Assembly: GCA_022605955.1 (NCBI GenBank)
Contig: JAKCOZ010000020.1
Coordinates: 9,413,001-9,477,000, forward strand
From: Rallus limicola
Taxonomy: Eukaryota > Chordata > Aves > Gruiformes > Rallidae
Length of the DNA: 64,000 bases
Reading direction: 5' to 3'
Shown here piece by piece: positions 50,111 to 62,612 of the stretch. The notes below the pieces were generated by a model that was not told where the DNA came from, did no database searches, and saw only the letters and a program-made list of their open reading frames with translations. The position numbers and the translations under genes were made by a program. Within the stretch, counting starts at the first letter, position 1. Every line of letters begins with the position of its first letter.

Positions 50111-52359
50111 GGTTTAGTGAATAGAGTTTGCCAGTTTACTCAGCCAAGGTCTGACAAAGGGAAGGTCTCTCCCATTTTAACCAGCAGCTATTACCCATGG
50201 GTAGAAGAGAAGTGAGGCTCTATATTTCAAAGTTGTCTGGAAAAATCAGATGACTTTTAAGCAAGGTGAGTGACATTTACCTTAAAACTTTTGTTGGCCT
50301 TTATTTAGGAATAAATCATACTCCAGGCATTTTCAACAAATAAAGGTACTTATTTGCAGGAGTCTATGGTGCTGCCTGCAGTAGGTGACATTGTACAGGA
50401 AGTTTTAGGTTTGCAGTCAGGTCGTGGAGGTGAGGATGTTTTACTGTGCAAAAAAGAGATGATGGTTTTGTAAAGTCCTCCAGGCAGATGGGATTACCTG
50501 TGATGAAGCAGGACATCCCTCAGTTATGGTCCAAGAATAAAGTGGGTTCTTCCTCCCTGTGCACTGAGCAGTACCAAGGCACAGTGGCATGAAGGCTAAA
50601 AGCAGGGTTTCAGTCTCAATGGCTGTGTTCTTGTCAATGGTTACATCAAACCCATGGTATTACAACTGTGTTTCAGTGTGGTTCAATTTTTACATCAATA
50701 ATGGGTGTACCTCTAAGTGCAATTTTGATTGCAGGGACAAAGCTTTATTTTTAAAGCATCCATTTCATCTTAGTTAAAGATTTTTTTTTTTTTTCTGAGC
50801 ATGACTAATTGAAGCTCAAAATGCATAGATCATGTATTTCTGCCCATACAAGACAGGTTCCATTTATCTGCTAGCACAAAAACCTTAGTCACCTCTTTCA
50901 CAGGCTGCACTACGTAAACAAGAACTATAGACCAAAATAACGTAAGCAGCACAGTTCTGCAAGCCACCTGTACTTCCCAAGTAACTCCACAGAAATACAC
51001 AGATTACTGGGCACACTGGTGGCCTGACTAACCTGATGTGAAAGATAAGCCATTATTTGGATGTCTGGGAGCTGGAAGAATGATACATTTTTTGTTGAAT
51101 ACACACATCAAAACTTCAAGCTGGCACCATCACAGTCCCACTGAATTCCACGAACTGGGCTGATTTATAGCAGTCACTAAAGATCCTGTTCCCCCGCATT
51201 CATTAATAAAGATAAAGATAAACCTGTGTTAATGAATTCAAAAGCACAATGCCATCTCATTTGTCTTATGGATAAAACAGAGTTCTGCTCACACCTTGTA
51301 CCTTACGGACACATCCCCAGGCAGAATTGCTAATGAAGCCTCCTTGTCTTTGGCCTGTGCTTATTTTACCTCATCCAGATTCTCTGGTATCTCATAAGGC
51401 ATAAGCTTAAGCCCCAGCATTTCCTGTAGTGGGGATACTGAAGATGAGCTCTTTTGGTTTTTTCCCCCACAAACACTACAAGAATGTACTGGTTTTGAGA
51501 TGCTTATTGTTCCATCAAATTCGATGGACAAACTTGCTGATGGCCTAAAAAACGTGCATAGAACGGAGAAGCACAGACGGACACGCATGGACACATGACT
51601 GCCTAAATCTGCTTTCCTTGGGAAACCAGGATAAAGGAGAAAAGTAACATCTCCTTGTGGGGCAGATGGTTGCATAGATCAGCGTATCAGGGTAGGTTTT
51701 GTAAGATACTTAAAACCAGCATGGCACGAAAAAGGTATGGAAAAACATCAGGCGACAATAGGACAGACCCAGAGCAATCCTCATTTGGAAATCATAAACA
51801 GCATAGGAGGTAAATGGTCAGCTGAGATGAAAAATGTGGAAAACAAATCTGAGGGCAATAAACAAGATTCAAAGCAACTCCATCTCACCAAAAAAAGGAC
51901 ACCTTTTAATCATGTCTCTATTAATGCTTTCTTAGAAACTTCATCACTGATCAGCCAGGCAAACTCGCAACCCAGCAGCACCTTGTTTTGATTGAATAAT
52001 GTCTCCTATCTTTAGTCTTTAATTTATTTTTTTATTTTAGTTTTTTTTAAAGAAAAGGTCTTACCAGGCCTGTTTTGTATTGTTCTCTCCTCTCTCTTTT
52101 TTTTTTTTGTTAAACTCATTTCAAAGAATGAGCGTCAGATATCAAACCCAATATCCTTTTTCTCATTAGCACTTTTCCCGTGCAGACCTTCAAATGCGGT
52201 AATAATTAATGAGTCTATGTCAGAAAATGAATAAAAGATGGCTCAGATGCTTCACTGTTCAGGGCTGACCTTTAGCTGAGTCTACTGTATTAATATATTC
52301 TTGTGTTGTCAGACTCAAAGAGCTAACTGCCTTATGAATTATTTATCAACACAAAAAGT

Positions 52360-52395
<36 letters not shown>

Positions 52396-54135
52396 CTCTG
52401 TGTCACAGCAAAGCCTGCCTGCACTGCATAATTGAATTTTAGTTTTAGACAAGCAATCAAAGCACAAGTCGCTGTTGTTGTAAGTGTGGCTGCCTATGAT
52501 AGCAAGAGGAACGGCTGCTCTTTTTGCACATCTGGTGCATTACAGGCAGTTCAGGTTTCTGTGAGCAATAAGCCCAACTGGAGACAAATGTGGAATGGGT
52601 TTGCAGCAGTGAGAAGTGCTGTGGCTCCCTCCTCCACAGAGCAATTCTAGATGCTGAACTGCTTATTACCCTGCTATTGGTATTTCTAATTGGGGCTGGT
52701 GTGGAAATGTTTTATGCCTTCTCTGCTTTCTACCAAGGGGTTGTCTGATACACCTGAACCACAGGGGATGAGGCTGGGAAGACTGTCCAAAGGCTCTGGT
52801 GCTTGGTTCTGCTCTTCCATCCATCTCTCACAGATGACAGCCCATTGATCTCCCTGCTTTGCCCCGCATGCTCCCCAAACCTGAGGTTCTGCAACTCCAT
52901 CATTTGCAGCTGCTGTAGAAGCAGGTTTCAGTTGCTGTCCCCCACCATTTTTGCTCAACTGTCCAATTGATTTACAAGTTAGGCTTCACTTGTATCACAC
53001 TAACCCTATCAAGACCTATAATACAAGGGCTCAGCTAGGACTTAAGGGCTGTATTCACAATTGTTCTCTCCAGAAGAGTCTTGGGAAATTATGCTTGTGC
53101 TGGACCAAGAGCAGAGACATAACAGACCTGCAGGAGTGCAATACCTCTATACCCTGGTGGAACACACCAGTCTCCTCACAGCTCCAGCAACAGCAGCTCC
53201 AGCCTACTGCTATTTTATTTTTTTTTCATACTCAGTGACTAGGGTTTGATCATCCCTGAAGAAACAGTTCAGAGATTACCAGCAGAGCATGAGGGCCTCA
53301 CAGAAATTAGACATGGCTTTAGGCTCTAAATCCTGGAGCAACTCAGCCAAACAGCAGCTTTGGCAGTTTTCTCCCGCCTTTCTCAGAGTCAGCAAGGGCA
53401 AGGAGAGAACAATTAGATCCCTTTGGTCCCTTCCCATCTAAGTGAAGAATGAAAGGGGAACTTTTTAGATTTACGAAGACACTCTTTCTTTTCCTGGGAG
53501 CTTAAACCTGGAGTTTAAGGTCTGAAGTGAGACGATGGAGGGGCACCAAGAGCTCAGACAAGTGACCACACTGCTGAGGAGAGAAAGACAGACACTCTGG
53601 GAAGAAGAAAATCTGCAGCTCATTCAGCTACTTCTAGTGAGAGTAACCCTACCTCCCCTCAAAATAAAAAAAAAAAGAGGGGTGGTGGGGTAAGCAAACC
53701 CCAGCTCTCCGTCGGTGGCCTGATAAAGGGAATGAGTTTGCCTACATTTGTAAAACCTGTTGTGGCCTCATGCTCCTCCCTGGCTCTGGAGCACAAACTC
53801 CTGCTGGGGATGTTGGGATCCACACCAAAACCTCTGAACTACAGGTACCTTAACTGTGAGGCAAGAAAGCTGTGTTTTGATAAAGCTACCAGCAGGATCT
53901 AGGTGCTTAATTCAAATTAATGGAAACTAGGTGCCTTAACCCCAAAGGGCTTTGGAAAATGCTAACAAAAAAGATCTGAAGCATCTCCATAGCAGGGAAT
54001 GAGTATTACTACCCATTACTTACTGACTGACCTGGTAATCAAACGTTCACTCTTCCTAGGAGTTGTGTGTATCACACCTTTGCTAGGAGAAAGCAGACGA
54101 CTGCAAGTGTTTTAATCTGAGCTGAAAAGTGCTGA
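50111..54135. other. Presumed intron with T runs
   Basis: Non-coding DNA with T runs at 50781-50794 and near 52098-52109. No exon, RNA gene or transposon was recognised. Confidence 0.45.
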
Positions 54136-57100
54136 GCTTTGTGGGTGTTGGACTATGTGATTCTGGGTTTTCCATCCAAGACTGCCAGCCAAGTTTCAAT
54201 GGAAAACAAGACACGACGTTTTTCAACACTCTGCTAACTCTTCTTAAGACTAATCTTTTATAGGCCCTGGGATGTTCAGCACAGATTTTTTTTCTTTTCT
54301 TTTTTTTCTGTAGTTGTTTTTATTTTTACTCTGGAGCCTATGATGGAATAAATCAGTCTTTGCCAAACCAGATACTTTTCCTTGGCAGACATTTACATAT
54401 TAAATCTAAAATTGTTTGCCATGACACAGTGAAAAGCAATTCTTGAAAGCCACTTCACATCCTTCCTGCAAGATCTCACTGGCACCTCCATAAGTAACAC
54501 CAACCTGTTTTTTTGGAGACCTGATAACCTGGCACATTCAGCTGTTCCTTGTACCATTAGTGCTCAGAGCAAAATCGATGATAAAAGGTCTGGAAGACAT
54601 GTGCTTCTGCAGTAAATCTGTAAGACAGCTCAAGTCTCCCTTCATTTTGGTATTTATTAGTTTTTTCCCCAAACACGGCAGAAGATGGTGACAACTAGTT
54701 CCCATCTGTACATGCCTGCTCCTGAGCTATGGAAAATGACTCCATAGGCCAACTGGAAGCTGAATAGTTTATACATGAGCCAAACAAATGAGGTTTAAGG
54801 ATGACTGATACACCAGGCCTGACTCTTTGCCCCCGTGAAGGCTCGCAGAGGGTATATCCTACGCAACGCACTGCAACGTTGGCAAACAGATAAAAATAGC
54901 TCCTTGCTTTAGAGCTATTGCACCAGCACAGTGACCTGCTCTCCATCCCATTGCTTTCTGCATCCCAAACTGTCGGTTGTATAAAATATGTTACAATTGG
55001 GGATATTATTATGATTTTTTTTTAATCTTCCACTTCAATATACCAGACTAAGCTAGTAAAAAAATGAGACGGTCATGCTCTTTTAAAATAACAAAACACC
55101 CACCCTGGCAGTTATGACATAACCCGGCAGATTTTTCTTGTTACTTTGCTGTTTTAAGTGCCTCAGTCAATGTGAATCCAATTACCAAGGCCTTTGTTTT
55201 CTCTAACAAAGGGACTGTGTTTCGGGGCTCCATCTCATCTGGCTTTAATCATCTCTCATGAGGGGAGCTCACTAACAACCACTCTGGGATACCTTTTATG
55301 ACAGATTTGGGAAGGCGCATGAAAGAAGGGGTGGTTTGAAGAAAAAGGAGATGAGGTAGATCCCCACCCCCTTTTTTTGTGTTGTTTTTTTTGACAAGTG
55401 CATAGGCTTTCCACAGCGCTCCAGTAAACCCAAGTATGACATACCCCTGGCCACGGATGGAAATGATTTTCGAGTGGCTATTTTTTTGGATTGAACCATG
55501 GCTTATTTTAGAAGTCTCCAAAGTCCTCTGAAAGAAGAAGGGAAAAAAGCCCAGCTCTGGATCTTCCCTGGCCCATGTGGCTGAAAATTACCCATTTTAC
55601 TACTAGGAACTCCTGTGCCAGTTGGCTGGCCTGGACAGACATGTTTTCTTTTCCCTTTTTGGCTTATTCCATAACAGACTTTTCCTCATAAAACTTACAA
55701 CTGGTGCAGCTCTTCTCGAGTTTGAAAAGCAAAACTTTTGAAATCAGTAGGACTCAATTAATGCAGTCGAGCACAACAGATCCTTCAAGTGCCACAAAGA
55801 AAGAGAATTTCCTCTGCTAGAAATGGTAATTTCATATTCTCCTCCTCCATCGCAGGAGGCAATCATGATTGCTCAAGTCACGCTTTAAAAATAATCATTT
55901 CAATACCAGACTAGTAAACAAAGTCTTATTCCACCCTGAAATGCTGTATTTAAAAGGGAAAACCCTTCCCCAAAGCATTCTTTCCCTGTTAATTGCAGTG
56001 TAAAAGACCATCAAACATACTGTTAGCATTATTTTCTCAATGTTGCATGTAAAATTTACGGTGCAATTTCCATTGTGTTCAATAACCAGCACAAAAACTA
56101 GCGCTAAGCCTAGAAAAGCTTGTTTTAATCATATATTAATCTCAGTTGTTTTGGCTTTATTCAATTTATTAATTTCTCACAAGACCACGAGCAGGCTACA
56201 ACAGTTGCCCAAAAAAAGTATTGTAAGGTTTCTGGATCTATCCTTTTCGACAGCATGTGACAAGGACAGGAATGGGCCAATTGTCCCCTCTCTTAACATT
56301 CTGGTAATCCCAGCAAACAGCCAACAGTCATACAAAGTCTTCTCTAGATCAGTCTATCATCTCAAAGGTTCCTGGCTGTTGCAGCACTTGCTCTGAGAGA
56401 CCATCACCCCCTTGTGTATCAGGGGGAAAAGAAAGGAACCTCCAAACAGCTTCAATGACCAAAACCCCACTTTTTTAAAAAGAGAAAAAGGTAAAAGGAG
56501 AAGGCCAAAGGAATTAAGAAAATGAGAAAAACAGTGAGAAGTACCAATCTCCAGACCCTGTTGCCCAGTTTGGCTTTTGACTAGTTAAACTGGGCTTTTT
56601 GTGAAGGACTTCATCACCCCACAGTATTGGCAGGATCATATTCCTGGACAGGATCATCTAGTCCCCATTCCTCTCCCCAGGATCAGCTACCACTTGCTTT
56701 TCTCTGGAAGAATAGTGACCTGCCCCAGCACATCTCTGTCCTTAACCTTGGAAAGTTTGTCACAGTGTCCTCATGCAGTTGTGCGCTCTGGTTTGCCTCT
56801 GGGTTTGAGAGGTCGTTTCAGATGAATACAGCTGTTCCCAAAACACAAGGGGGAATCTTTGCTCTGGGACAGCCTGGTCACAATTCCTTCCTGGGTCCCA
56901 AAAGAATGCACAGACCTGTACCAGACACAGCACGGCACTGACAAGCCCATACAAATCACAAGAGCTACTGTGTTAGGCTAATGTGGGCAATGACCCAGGC
57001 AACATGATTTACCAGTACAGTAACTACCATACATTTCATGTTGATTTACTAAGTCCTTACGCAAGCACTGGAACTAAAACTTACATTGGATGTTGCAGAA

Positions 57101-58770
57101 CTCAAATGAGAATTGTTTTGATCTGTTCAGAGCAACCAGGCTACAGCACAGGGGCATCCCCAGGCATCCCCAGACCTCCAGCTGAGCCACAGAAGGCACT
57201 CCACTCCAGACCCTATACACTACCGATCCAAAATGCCCACCCAGAAGTGTTTAACACACAGGACTACATAAAGGCAATAAAATAAATTGGAAACTAAGAA
57301 AAATTAGCATGCTCCTCCTGGAACAAAGGAGAATGTTTTCCTAGTTATGTGCTTTCCCACCTAGCTTTAAGCGGTTGCTGAAATTGGATTGCTCCACCAG
57401 GCTTGCAGAAATCTAACGGGATGAGAAACACTGGGTTTAAAACCATAAATGTGCAAAGTTCAAAACCAGCACTGCAGATTTCTGCAGCTGAGAAACATAC
57501 AGCTACTGTGAGCTGATGGATGCAGCTAAGGGTTAGTCATGATGCTTCAGTCAAGACTTCAGGAGAGACTAATCTGCCTGCCATAGCCTGTTGTTTTTAT
57601 TTGCTGTTATAAAAACTGATCTGCTGAGCTTCGACGGATTAGCTTGAATTTTAAACATTTTAGCTTCTCTTACTTATAAATGCATTTGCAGGCTAAAAAA
57701 ACCCAACACTGCTCCACAGTACAAAGCCTATCATACAAAACCACTGGGATCCCAAGAATTTACCAGTTCCAGACATCTCTTGAGGTTCTGACAATGTTCC
57801 TGTGCATCTCATACTCCTTGTTCTGCCCTTACCCTCTGTACCTGCAGGTACCTGACATCAGCTGGACAGCGGAACCATCCAGGCACAAAGAACTCATGTC
57901 TTGGTTTTGTGTGAGGTTTTTTCTTTAATATACAGAAAGATCAATGCAGTTTTTCTATAAAACACTAATCATTCTAACTCTCACTATGAATAATTAAGAG
58001 CATTAATCATATTTCAGGCAAATATTTCCATACAGTCTATTAATATATCCCAATCAGATCAGAAAGGCTCAAGACAAGTAATAACTGCAATTCTAGGCTC
58101 TGCTAAAAGCAGCCTTTTAAGACATACTGTGGTTCCAGATGTTTTGTGCAGCTATTTATTTAGCTTGTAAACAAGCCACCAAAAACATTCCACATAATGA
58201 TGGGAGAACCGCAATTACATTGTTGTGGGGATTTACAAAGAGCTCAGCATACTTTTGTGATTTAGAGAAGAGAAATCTCTCATTCTTTCTGAGAGCTGAT
58301 TTCCAGATTTATGTCTGTGCTGTGAAGCGCCCTGGGAATCATTAAAATGGTGACAAAGATTATTAAAAGGAATGAAGGAGGGGAGGGTGTAATAAGAGAA
58401 GCCTCCCTGCTCTCCCCCACAACAGATTACTTTCCTCCTTGTCAGGGATTTATGGGGAGTTAAATGATCATCAGGTAGCACTGATAGTCTTTTTTGGCCA
58501 ATTTTTATGCATATTTATTTACAGTAAATTGGTAGAATAACAACACTTCTGTTTGACAAGCACGATCCTCTCTGCCTTTCCAAACCCTACTGGAGCATGG
58601 GTACCATCAGGGTGATTGCACTACAACCTATTGCCCATGTGGTACCTTTCAGGCTGCTAGTGCCAAAGCCTGGAGAAGTGTCACAAGATTCACTACACAG
58701 CATGAGAGGGTCTTGCTCCCTTGCTGCCATGTGGTCATGTCTGTGATAGCTAGCTCAGGACTACTACAGC
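54136..58770. other. Presumed intron, nothing firmly recognised
   Basis: Non-coding DNA. A short GTGTTGGACTATGTGATTC stretch near 54147 faintly recalls a CR1 3' end but is too short to call. The rest shows no recognised element. Confidence 0.42.
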
Positions 58771-58784
58771 TGCTTCCTCCCACC

Positions 58785-58865
58785 CTGGCCGAAGCGAAGA
58801 TGCGTGCTTCAGGGGAAGAGCAGAGCGCGGCCGCACTGGGTCCAGCCCCACTCTGAGCTTTCTGG
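58785..58865. promoter_or_regulatory. Short CpG-rich patch with NotI site
   Basis: About seven CpGs occur in 60 bases, including GCGGCCGC at 58827-58834. NotI sites are rare outside CpG islands. The patch is very short and no transcript structure is evident, so promoter function is speculative. Confidence 0.2.
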
Positions 58866-60925
58866 ATCTTAGCAACCCCCCAACTGCTGGGACACAGCGT
58901 GAAACCAACCAGCATGGTTCATCCTGTGTGTTCAACAGTCATCAGGTACTCGCAAATTTTAGATGATACTGATCTGAGCTGGTCAGTGAAAGTGGAAATC
59001 TCTGTATCCCATTAGCAGTTTCCCCGAGCTGGGGAGACCCCATGATCACCTTATCTCATTTTGTGATTTGTAATACAAGCTAATCACTCCAAGCCAAACT
59101 GGGTTCAGCCTTCATCTCCAGATGCTCTCTTTGGTCTTGCAAAGGGTCACTCCAGTTCAATGCTCACACCTTGTTCTACTTCTACAACATAAAAATTATA
59201 ACCATATTTTGCTCGATAAAAAAAAGACCAAAGAACCAAACCCCCATTTTTAGCACTTCATAGATTTGCTGCTTTCATTCAAATCCAGGCTCATGGCTGC
59301 AACTCCAACCGCTAGCTCCAGGAAATTCTCCTGTTTACGCTCCAAGTCTCACACTTCATGCAGCCACAGGGGCACAGCTCACCTTCACGCTGCTGCTGAC
59401 ACTGCCTGCCTCTGCCAGCAACAGGGGAACATCGCGTCCTCAAACCCTGCCCTGGGGTTTGGATCTGAAGGCAGCCACCTAAAAAAACCAAACGCTGCTT
59501 AATTCAGCCTACAAGGACACAAAGGTCCCTTTCTGAATTTAACTTTTTTTGGAACTATTTCAGCAAGAAGTCCTGGTTTTATAATTTCTGGGCAGCTGAC
59601 TCTAGCTGAAGATTAACACTGTAATCTTGAGGAGGGTGCAGAGCCGCAGGACACTATCAGTCCCTGAGCTGCAGGTGACCTCATCCCATGGATGGAGATG
59701 GTTTGTGCTTGGCACCCTCCTGGAGCGTGCTCCCACATCCCCCTGCTCCTGAGCGAGCACTCGCTGTGCAGGTAAATCCTGAGCCTGCCTGCTGTAAATT
59801 AATGAAGAAGTGACATCCCCACCATAATTCCTAGGGAGAGTGATGAGAGGCCTTAAACGTGATTGCTTTCCATCTGTATATGTGCTTAAAGACTGTAAAA
59901 TAAATTAATGGGGAAATCTAAAACATAATGATAAGGATTCCCCACTGAACAGGTGTTTTTTCCATCCATGAAATTATGAGTTGCCAGGAAAAGACATGGG
60001 CCCAGCTCAGTTTTATTTCAGTCTCAGCTCCTTCCATTAAAATAATAACAGGCTTTATGTTCCTGAAGCTGTAATTAAACAAGCACTTTGGAAGGAAGAC
60101 CTACAGCTTGTTGTACTGGAAATAAAAGAGAAGCTACAGCAAACTGCTCAGATCAGCTATTCCCGCTTCTTCTTCTCCCTGCCTCCTGGCATGACTTTCT
60201 AGCCCAAGCTCTCATTTCACCCTAATGGGTTTATTGTTTTGCTGGGGTTTCTTCCCTGGTTGTTTTGTTTTTGGTTGTTTTTTTTTTTTATAATGGAAGA
60301 TATCTAATCGTTGAAATACATTTAAAATATAGTCAGAAAACATAAACTAGAAAGAAAATAGATCCTCCAAGAGCTGCACAGACAGCCTTTGCCTCCATCC
60401 CACGCAGGCATTTGCCACCAGTATCTAACAGGGACAACCCAAACAACTTGTGCATGGCACTGAGCATCCTTCCAGTCACTCAGAGTGTAAATGATGAATT
60501 CTGCTCTCAAACATGTAACATAATGTATGGTGTGAAAAAAGAGAAAACCCACGAGTGCTGTCGCTGCATATTTATGATATAAAATAAGCATTAGCATATG
60601 GGAGAGCTCTAAAGGGAAAACAGAGCACAGCTTCCTCCAAATTTAGAACAATTGAATCAGTTTTAGAATCTAGGACTTCCAAGAGGAACACGCATTTTTA
60701 CTAAGTCAGAAGTTATTTAACCTGTCTATAACCCCTTCAAATAAAAGATCCATCTTCAGCATACAGTATAAGAGAAGAGTAACGTAAGCTGAAGACACAG
60801 TTTAACTTACAACTTTTAGTTTTAAAATACCATTTGAAAATGCAATAAGGAGGCCTTTCTGACTCCTCTGCTTATCCACTTTTCTAAGTGGTGAAATATA
60901 ATTATGAAGCAACAGTGTAACACTT
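58866..60925. other. Presumed intron, simple T/G run
   Basis: Non-coding DNA with a T/G-rich run at 60259-60290. Nothing else was recognised. Confidence 0.45.
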
Positions 60926-60929
60926 TGAG

Positions 60930-61145
60930 AGACCCAGGCTGTGTGTGCAGTGATGGTAATTACCAATAAGCAGCTGCGGCGGATCCTTCGCTTGCATGTA
61001 GAGCGCAGAATTTCACATCACAAATTAAGACACATTTATGACTGGTACTCGCTACTAATATGTGCAGCTGACCTACAAACATCTAGCTCAGCGAGGATGC
61101 TAATTATGAAGCTTTATGTGATACAGCAATACAAAGCAATTTAAC
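60930..61145. promoter_or_regulatory. Candidate conserved enhancer
   Basis: It contains the perfect palindrome GGTAATTACC (60955-60964), a paired homeodomain-type site, followed by CAATAAGCAGCTGCGGCGGA and CCTTCGCTTGCATG, then CACAAATTAAG, CGCTACTAATATG and GATGCTAATTATG. CpGs survive at several points in AT-rich DNA. Of the candidate elements here, it looks the most like a constrained developmental enhancer, but no alignment is available. Confidence 0.35.
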
Positions 61146-62555
61146 ATTGTGGGAAGGAAAGAGGCTCTAGCTGCAGTTCCTGAAATACTGGGAGCCTGTG
61201 GCTGTGGAAGGGAAAAGTCACTCTGCAGGCAAGCACCAGGCTAGATCCCCAGGCAGGACTGATGTACACCTCCATTTAAATCAAAGCCTTCGTCATGAAT
61301 GTTCTGCTGCCCTTTTTCCCAATATCCCAAGAATTAAAAGCAGAAACCTTTGCAACCAACAAGATTGGCTGTTGCAGTGTAAGCAAAGCAGGGCTCTGCA
61401 GGCAGGGCTGGGAAGCAGCAGCCCTTTGCAGACTCCAGCTGAGGAGATTCACACATATTCTCAGCTCTTACAAGTCAAGTGAGTTGAACTGTCTTCCCAA
61501 AACCTTCACCATTTGTCCAAGTGCACCTTTTATTACGCTGCCATTATGCACAAATTCTGCCACTTTAATAACTAAAAAGAACTCACCTCCCCTGCCCAGT
61601 AGCTAGTTAAGCAAATTAATGCCACTTCCTTGCAAAAGCAATCTGATTGAAGTTTCAGGTAATCATACTCAATATTAATCCTAAGAACAATATTAACAAA
61701 ACTCAGGGAAAAAAAGCAGACAAGGAGAACTCTCTTCTACAGCACTTTACATAATTAACAATGTCTACAATTTAAAACCCCAAATGAAACACAAACTGAA
61801 ACTCCAGTGACATGAAGCAATGGGTAGAAAAACCATCACCAATCCAGGACTGGTCAAGCCCATCTTCCCCACTACTACATGTAGCTTTTCTCCAACAGGA
61901 GCAGTCACGGGTCAAAAGATGGAGAGAGTCCCCAGATATTGTGCTACACAAGGTATGGCCCTATGAGGCACTTAAGGATGGCTCCAAGATCTCTCTTGAC
62001 ATTAACAGAGTAGAGAACGGCCCGCTGGCAGTAACTGGTGTAATGAATTCCAGTACACGGAGGCCCTGGCTATGAGGGGCCCTTAGTGAATGATAACTGG
62101 TGGCAGCATGAGCATGACTTTCCAGCCATTTGGTCCACAGAGGCTAATTTCTTTCTAGAAACTGCCAAATAGACATTGAAGTCTTTTTTAATCCAAAATA
62201 TACAATGCTTGGCCAGAGCAGGAAAGCCATGAAAGGCAAGAGCAGTACAGACTCCAGTAAAACGCCAATGAAATGAGCCTTAGCTACCTGTCACATCATC
62301 TTTGCTGTTTCAGCTACAAAGTGCCCTGAAAATTCCTTTAAGTTTGAAAAAAATGATCTTCTGGTGCTTCCTTAAAGACACACTGCACGAGGAATTTCCC
62401 CTCTCTTACTGTATCTTAATTGTTGCCCAAATTGTTTCCTAACAGATATCTACATGCAAATGTAATGTTTTGGTTTTATCTTTCAGCTCCAAGATTAGGC
62501 TTCAAATTAAAATGGAAGGGTTGTGTTCCAGGCTTCAAGAAGTGAGGTATAAATA
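61146..62555. other. Presumed intron, nothing recognised
   Basis: Non-coding DNA. Open frames at 61198-61482 and 61295-61606 overlap in different frames and carry no recognised motif. Confidence 0.45.
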
Positions 62556-62557
62556 AA

Positions 62558-62612
62558 GTCGAGTTAATTAGCAGTGTGCTGATAGGTGCCGGCACCACAA
62601 AGACAGCGCTTC
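62558..62612. promoter_or_regulatory. Short palindromic regulatory-like stretch
   Basis: A GTTAATTAGC homeodomain-type core is followed 16 to 20 bases later by the perfect 12-base palindrome GGTGCCGGCACC (62585-62596), then ACCACAAAG (RUNX/SOX-like). It is interesting, but only a motif-level observation. Confidence 0.2.

Noticed and set aside
54140..54190. CR1 3' end on the plus strand
   Set aside because: Only GTTGGACTA..GTGATTC is suggestive, with no supporting upstream block or 8-base terminal repeats.
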